Assembly (NCBI RefSeq): GCF_900102925.1
Contig: NZ_FNKI01000001.1
Coordinates: 1,054,001 to 1,118,000 of the forward strand
Length of the DNA: 64,000 nt
Source: Flagellimonas zhangzhouensis
GTDB lineage: Bacteria; Bacteroidota; Bacteroidia; Flavobacteriales; Flavobacteriaceae
Direction: 5' to 3'
The number at the start of each line of letters is the position of its first letter. The stretch's first letter is position 1. Under the pieces are notes generated by a model. The model did not search any database. It saw nothing but the letters and a program-made list of their open reading frames with translations, and was not told the DNA's origin. This document shows, piece after piece, positions 59,600 to 64,000 of the stretch. The position numbers and the translations under genes were made by a program.

Positions 59600-60826
59600 T
59601 TATTGTATAGGTGTTCCATTTTTCCATACCATACTTGGTTTTAATTGCCCTTGGTGGTAGGTGATTTCTTGATAATTATCGGTTGGGAAAACCACAAAGT
59701 CAGCTAGTGCACCTGCTTCCAGTTTTCCTCGGTCTTCCAATCGTAATGCAGCAGCTGCCCTAAAGGTAATTCCAGAAAGTACTTCGGTATTTGACAGTTT
59801 TTCAAAGGTTCCCAAAATACTGGCTTGGGTCAACAGGTCGCCCATGGGGGCGGAACCTGGGTTGTGATCACTGGCAATGGATAAGGCGCCGCCCACATCC
59901 AAAATTTTACGGGCTGGGGTGTAGGCACATCCTAATCCGAGAGATGCACCAGGCAATGCCGTGGCAATGGTGTTACTTTTGGCCAACAATTGGATTTCTT
60001 TTTCGGTGCTGGCTTCTAAATGGTCGGCACTAACGGCATCAAAATCTACGGCAACTTGACTCCCGCCTGTGGTAAATTGGTCGGCATGTACCGTAATATC
60101 GAATCCCATTTCTTTTGCTTTTTGAAAGTAAGGTTTGATTTCTTCTGGAGAAAAAGCACTTTCTTCCACAAAGGCATCCACTCGATTGGCCAGGTTTTCA
60201 GTTTTGATGATAGGAAACAATTCGTTGATGATCACATTTAGATATTCTTGGTCCTGATTCCAATCTTTTGGTTTCATATGGGCCGCCAAACAGGTAGGTA
60301 CCAAGGTCACCTTTGAAGTTTCGTTCGCCTGTTTGATTGCACGTAACATTTTTAGTTCCTCATCAACCGAAAGACCATAACCACTTTTTACCTCGATGGT
60401 GGTAACTCCATTTTTTAAATGTTTTTGACTTCTGGAAATAATGCCTTTCACCAATTCGTCCTGTGAAGCTTTTCGGGTTTGGGTCACCGTGTCCCATATT
60501 CCTCCACCTGCTTTGGCAATTTCCAAATAGGTTTTTCCTGCATTTCGGTAGGCGTAATCTCTGGCACGGGTGCCACCAAAACAGATATGGGTGTGGGAAT
60601 CCACAAATCCTGGTAGGCAAACATTTTTCCCATCGATAAGTTGAATATCTACATCGGCTGATTTCAATTCATCAAAAACTCCGACTTTGACAATTTTTCC
60701 ATCAGCAACCAGAATCCCGCCGTTTTCAATAATGGACAGTTGCTCATCCTTAAGCGCTCCCTTTAAAGGGAGTCCCGTCATGGGAAGTAATTGGGTGAAT
60801 GGTCCTATTAATAGTGGTTTGTTCAT
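59600..60826 (-). CDS. hutI: Imidazolonepropionase HutI
   Basis: 408 aa from the ATG at 60826 (MNKPLLIGPFTQLLPMTGLP), directly after the hutH stop. Metal-dependent amidohydrolase: GFVDSHTHICFGG (HxH), VHADQFTTGG and ASDHNPGSAP are the zinc/iron site motifs. It opens the imidazolone ring to give formimidoyl-glutamate. Confidence 0.96.
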   Translation of the reverse strand: MNKPLLIGPFTQLLPMTGLPLKGALKDEQLSIIENGGILVADGKIVKVGVFDELKSADVDIQLIDGKNVCLPGFVDSHTHICFGGTRARDYAYRNAGKTYLEIAKAGGGIWDTVTQTRKASQDELVKGIISRSQKHLKNGVTTIEVKSGYGLSVDEELKMLRAIKQANETSKVTLVPTCLAAHMKPKDWNQDQEYLNVIINELFPIIKTENLANRVDAFVEESAFSPEEIKPYFQKAKEMGFDITVHADQFTTGGSQVAVDFDAVSADHLEASTEKEIQLLAKSNTIATALPGASLGLGCAYTPARKILDVGGALSIASDHNPGSAPMGDLLTQASILGTFEKLSNTEVLSGITFRAAAALRLEDRGKLEAGALADFVVFPTDNYQEITYHQGQLKPSMVWKNGTPIQ

Positions 60827-60827
60827 G

Positions 60828-62405
60828 CTAGTATGTTTCAAATTCATCAAGATGTGGTGCATCCCAAGTCAATTCTTTTTCTTTCATTACTGATTCCACC
60901 AAATCAATGATTTCATGGTTTTGAATGATTTCGATTCCTTTTTCAATATCATCTGCAAATACACGATCATTTGCGGCAAAAGCGACCTTGGTTCTCAGGA
61001 ATGTATGGATTTCATCCAAAACCACACCTGATTTCAATGGTTTTCTATACTCAAATGCTTGAGCTGCGGTCAACAATTCGATGGCAAGGATTTTCTCCAC
61101 ATTATTTATAATATTGAGTGCTTTTCTACCACTTATGGACCCCATGCTTACATGATCTTCCTGCCCCAATGAGGTAGGAATGCTGTCCGCACTTGCGGGG
61201 AAACACAAACTTTTGTTTTCACTGGCCAATGCCGCAGTGGTGTACTGCAAGATCATATATCCTGAATTGATGCCCGTATCGTTCATCAATAATTTGGGAA
61301 CTCCAGGACTGTTGCCCTCAAGAGCCAAATAGATGCGTCGGTCGGAAATATTTCCGATTTCCGAAGCGGCCAAAGCGGCATAATCCAAAGCCATGGCCAA
61401 AGGTTGTCCATGGAAATTTCCACCGCTTATGGTGAGTTCGTCATTTATGATGACTGGGTTGTCGGTTACTGAATTCAGTTCAATTTCCAACAATTCTTTA
61501 AGGTGTAACCATGTATTACGGGAAGCCCCGTGTACTTGCGGCATGCAACGTAGGGAGTAAGGATCTTGTACTCGTTCGCAATCGATATGGTCTTCCAGAA
61601 TCTCTGAACCTTGGAGCAAAGTTCGGATTCTACCTGCAACATGTTGGTTGCCCTTAAAAGGTCGAAGTTGATGCAATTCCTCAAAAAATGGTTTCATGGA
61701 ACCTTGTAGTCCCTCGAGCATCATGGCACCGATAATGTCGGCATGTCGTAAACAATGTTGCAATTTATGAACTACCATCACACCATGCGCAGCAATAAAT
61801 TGGGTTCCATTGATTAAGGCAAGCCCCTCTTTTGGTCCCAAATCAAGTGGCTGTAAACCATTTTGCTTAAAAAGTTCTTGTGTTGGAATGGTTTTTCCTT
61901 GGTATTCCACTTTTCCCAAGCCGATTAAGGGTAAAAATAAATGGGAAAGTGGAGCCAAATCACCCGAAGCACCTACGGAACCTTGTGAGGGAACTACTGG
62001 AATGGCATCGTTATCCAAATGCCAAAGCATACGTTGCAAAGTAGTCTCGGCAATTCCTGAAAATCCTTTTGACAAGGCATGGATTTTTAGAATCAACATA
62101 ATTTTAGCCAACTCTGTGGAAATGGGGTCTCCCACACCCACACTATGACTTTGCAATATATTGGATTGTAGAATTTTGGTGTCTTCTTTGGAGATTTTGG
62201 TGTTGCACAAAGGGCCAAAACCTGTATTGATGCCATACACTGTATTGCCTTTTTCCACAATACGCTGCACCCGTTGGTAACTTACATTTACATGTTGCAG
62301 GCACTTTTCTGAGAAAACACCTTTAATGGTGCCTTGGGCCAATCCCAAAGCTATGCTTGCAGTTAAATGGTCCTCGCCAAATTGAAATGTTGGGTCTTTT
62401 GCCAT
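60828..62405 (-). CDS. hutH: Histidine ammonia-lyase HutH
   Basis: 525 aa, first gene of the hut operon. The MIO prosthetic group forms from Ala-Ser-Gly in GSVGASGDLAPLSHLF near residue 145. SITDNPVII-like segment and EIGNISDRRIYLAL are family features. It deaminates histidine to urocanate. The operon is divergent from the LysR regulator with an inverted repeat in the shared 75-base region, which suggests control by that regulator. Confidence 0.96.
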   Translation of the reverse strand: MAKDPTFQFGEDHLTASIALGLAQGTIKGVFSEKCLQHVNVSYQRVQRIVEKGNTVYGINTGFGPLCNTKISKEDTKILQSNILQSHSVGVGDPISTELAKIMLILKIHALSKGFSGIAETTLQRMLWHLDNDAIPVVPSQGSVGASGDLAPLSHLFLPLIGLGKVEYQGKTIPTQELFKQNGLQPLDLGPKEGLALINGTQFIAAHGVMVVHKLQHCLRHADIIGAMMLEGLQGSMKPFFEELHQLRPFKGNQHVAGRIRTLLQGSEILEDHIDCERVQDPYSLRCMPQVHGASRNTWLHLKELLEIELNSVTDNPVIINDELTISGGNFHGQPLAMALDYAALAASEIGNISDRRIYLALEGNSPGVPKLLMNDTGINSGYMILQYTTAALASENKSLCFPASADSIPTSLGQEDHVSMGSISGRKALNIINNVEKILAIELLTAAQAFEYRKPLKSGVVLDEIHTFLRTKVAFAANDRVFADDIEKGIEIIQNHEIIDLVESVMKEKELTWDAPHLDEFETY

Positions 62406-62452
62406 GCTTTTTTCTTTTCCATAAAATTAAAGGTTATGATTAATAATTACCA

Positions 62453-62482
62453 ATACTTATTTTTGTAATAATTAATAAGTAT
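62453..62482. promoter_or_regulatory. LysR promoter within an inverted repeat between hutH and the regulator
   Basis: ATACTTATT (62453-62461) and AATAAGTAT (62474-62482) form a 9-bp dyad with 12 bases between. The -7 box TATTTTTG (62458-62465) of the LysR gene overlaps the left arm, and the right arm overlaps its ATG. This is where a LysR-type protein would bind for autorepression and divergent control. Confidence 0.65.
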
Positions 62483-63368
62483 GAATTATCAAATTGAACT
62501 TCGTCATTTCGTCTACTTTTTGGCCGTGGCCGAAGAACTTCATTATAGAAAGGCTGCTGAGAAGTTGTTTATTTCTCAACCAGGTTTGAGTACGCAAATC
62601 AAACAAATGGAAGAAATTTTGGGAACCCAATTATTTGTTCGGGATAAGAAAAAGGTGAGTTTAACGCCTGCAGGGGAGTTTTTAAAAAAAGAAGTGGAGT
62701 TTATTTTGAATCACCTTGATCAAACCAAAAAACAAGTAAAACTCATAGGAGATGGACAATTAGGGGAGGTGCGAATCGGGTTTTTGGGTTCGGCCATGCA
62801 AAATGTAGTACCCAATTTATTGTTGGGATTGAAAGAAAAATATCCAACCGTCCATACCACTTTGGAAGAACTTTCAAACAGAGCACAAATCAATGCAATT
62901 TTGACCGACCGCTTGGATTTGGGTTTTGTACGCTTATCACGAGTACCCAAAGGGTTAGATGTAAAACCCGTTTTTGAGGATACTTTTTCTTTGGTGTTGC
63001 CTGAAGACCATCCTTTGGATGCAAAGCATTTCAAAAACATCAATCAGGTGGCAGATGAGGATTTCATCCTTTTCTCCCAAGATTACAGCCCAATGTATTA
63101 CGATACGGTGCTGAGCATTTGTGAGGATAGTGGGTTTGTACCCCATGTTTCGCATAAATCGGTTCATGCACAGACCATTTTTAAATTGGTAGAGAATAAA
63201 TTGGGAATTGCAATAGTGCCGACCACGCTTCAATATGGGTTCCAAATGAAAGTAAAGTTCATTGAAATGAAAAAAATAAAACAGCGGGCGGTGTTGAGCA
63301 TGGTATGGAAAACGGATAATCGTAATCCAGCGCTTCAAAAATGTATGGACTTGCTTCAGAAATTATGA
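62481..63368 (+). CDS. LysR-family transcriptional regulator (probably of the hut operon)
   Basis: 295 aa, full length. The winged helix-turn-helix (FVYFLAVAEELHYRKAAEKLFISQPGLSTQIKQMEEILG) is followed by a linker helix and a periplasmic-binding-like effector domain (VRIGFLGSAMQNVVPNLLLGLKEKYPTVHT). It is divergent from hutH; the shared promoter region and repeat make hut control likely, but this is inferred from position. It resembles the CatR/BenM subgroup by sequence feel. Confidence 0.88.
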   Translation: MNYQIELRHFVYFLAVAEELHYRKAAEKLFISQPGLSTQIKQMEEILGTQLFVRDKKKVSLTPAGEFLKKEVEFILNHLDQTKKQVKLIGDGQLGEVRIGFLGSAMQNVVPNLLLGLKEKYPTVHTTLEELSNRAQINAILTDRLDLGFVRLSRVPKGLDVKPVFEDTFSLVLPEDHPLDAKHFKNINQVADEDFILFSQDYSPMYYDTVLSICEDSGFVPHVSHKSVHAQTIFKLVENKLGIAIVPTTLQYGFQMKVKFIEMKKIKQRAVLSMVWKTDNRNPALQKCMDLLQKL

Positions 63369-63416
63369 TAGGAACGATTTGGGGTGTAACTTTGGAATTC
63401 AACTTAAAAAAGACCT

Positions 63417-63971
63417 ATGATATTTGATTTGATCAAGGAGCGTAGAAGTATTTTTCCTCCTCAATACACCGATAAACCTATTGCAAAGGAAACACTCGAA
63501 AAGATTTTGGAGGCTGCCAATTGGGCACCAACACACAAAAAAACCGAACCATGGCGATTTAAGGTTTTGACTGGTGAGAAGAAACAGGAGTTGGGTGTTT
63601 TTCTTTCCAATAAATATGAGGAAGTGGACCCAAATCCAAAGCAAACTAAAATCAAAAAATTACATTATAACCCAACAAAATCGGGAGCGGTGATTGCTAT
63701 TTGTATGCAACGTGAGCCTGCTGAGAGTCTACCTGAATGGGAGGAAATCGCAGCCGTGGCCATGGCAGTGCAAAACATGTGGTTGTGTTGTACCGAACTG
63801 GGTATTGGTAGTTATTGGTCTTCCCCAGGGCTCATTAAATATATGGATGAGTTTTTTGACCTAAATGAGGGCGAAAAATGTTTGGGCTTTTTCTACATGG
63901 GGTATTTTGAGGGAGACGTGATTCCGTCAGCAAGAACCCCAATTGCAGATAAAGTTACATGGTTGGACTAA
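63417..63971 (+). CDS. Nitroreductase-family protein
   Basis: 184 aa. FMN-binding features: IKERRSIFPPQYTDKPIAKETLEKILEAANWAPTHKKTEPWRF and the C-terminal GIGSYWSSPGLIKY. It is of the short type that reduces nitro compounds or quinones with NAD(P)H. It starts 49 bases after the LysR gene on the same strand and may be co-transcribed; a role in histidine use is not indicated. It ends 29 bases before the window edge. Confidence 0.92.
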   Translation: MIFDLIKERRSIFPPQYTDKPIAKETLEKILEAANWAPTHKKTEPWRFKVLTGEKKQELGVFLSNKYEEVDPNPKQTKIKKLHYNPTKSGAVIAICMQREPAESLPEWEEIAAVAMAVQNMWLCCTELGIGSYWSSPGLIKYMDEFFDLNEGEKCLGFFYMGYFEGDVIPSARTPIADKVTWLD

Positions 63972-64000
63972 CTAATAGTGAATAGGTCCCCAGCGTACTT

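Noticed and set aside
1..64000. CRISPR array
   Set aside because: No regularly spaced direct repeats were seen anywhere; short tandem repeats at 36065-36098 occur only twice.
1..64000. rRNA genes or a replication origin
   Set aside because: Nothing resembling rRNA, and no DnaA-box cluster with partition or replication genes.

Overview
The window looks like a flavobacterial chromosome (Bacteroidota, Flavobacteriaceae; the Muricauda/Allomuricauda group would fit). The evidence is: dnaE with a fused N-terminal proofreading exonuclease, a long Ala/Glu-rich tail on ribosomal protein S16, flavobacterial OMP and TonB-receptor families, repeated use of the Bacteroidota -7 box TAnnTTTG, and weak Shine-Dalgarno sequences.

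Layout. (1) 1-3899 is chromosome: the end of an unknown gene, a histidine kinase/NtrC-type regulator pair, and a well-formed sigma-54 promoter with paired upstream dyads driving a GreA/Rnk-like domain fused to a four-helix-bundle sensor domain. (2) 3900-37721 is a 33.8-kb genomic island integrated by a tyrosine recombinase into the 3' end of a tRNA-Asp gene. A 22-bp piece of the tRNA is duplicated at the far end, and the original tRNA terminator is stranded there. (3) 37701-63971 is chromosome again: tRNA-Asp, DUF58, trxA, dnaE, rpsP-rimM, an outer-membrane protein, a GH29 fucosidase, a tRNA methyltransferase, an acyl-CoA dehydrogenase, an FdhF/YdeP oxidoreductase, a dinB-dnaE2 translesion cassette, the complete histidine-utilisation operon hutH-I-U-G with a divergent LysR regulator, and a nitroreductase.

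The island is mosaic. From left to right it holds an AbiE type IV toxin-antitoxin pair with two phased operators; a multi-PAS sensor without an ATPase domain plus a CheY-like receiver; an iron-uptake-like TonB receptor/PepSY pair; a serine hydrolase and a DUF3500 lipoprotein; a mobilisation/recombination segment (decayed ORF, structured non-coding DNA, ssb, RadC-like JAB protein, BfmA/BtgA-like mobilisation protein without a relaxase); and a defence block. The defence block has an XRE regulator, a HEPN protein with a small paralogous partner, an AbiF-like protein preceded by a likely small structured RNA, an Eco57I/type IIG restriction-modification enzyme, a RloC/PrrC-like putative anticodon nuclease, a DUF2130 nuclease-like protein split by an IS3-family element, a Fic protein, two uncharacterised proteins, and the integrase.

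The best candidate for an under-described system is the operon-like trio 24691-32684: a type IIG R-M enzyme, a RloC-like ATPase/anticodon nuclease and a DUF2130 PD-(D/E)XK-like protein, the last currently broken by an IS. Everything here was read by eye; no database search or folding calculation was run.
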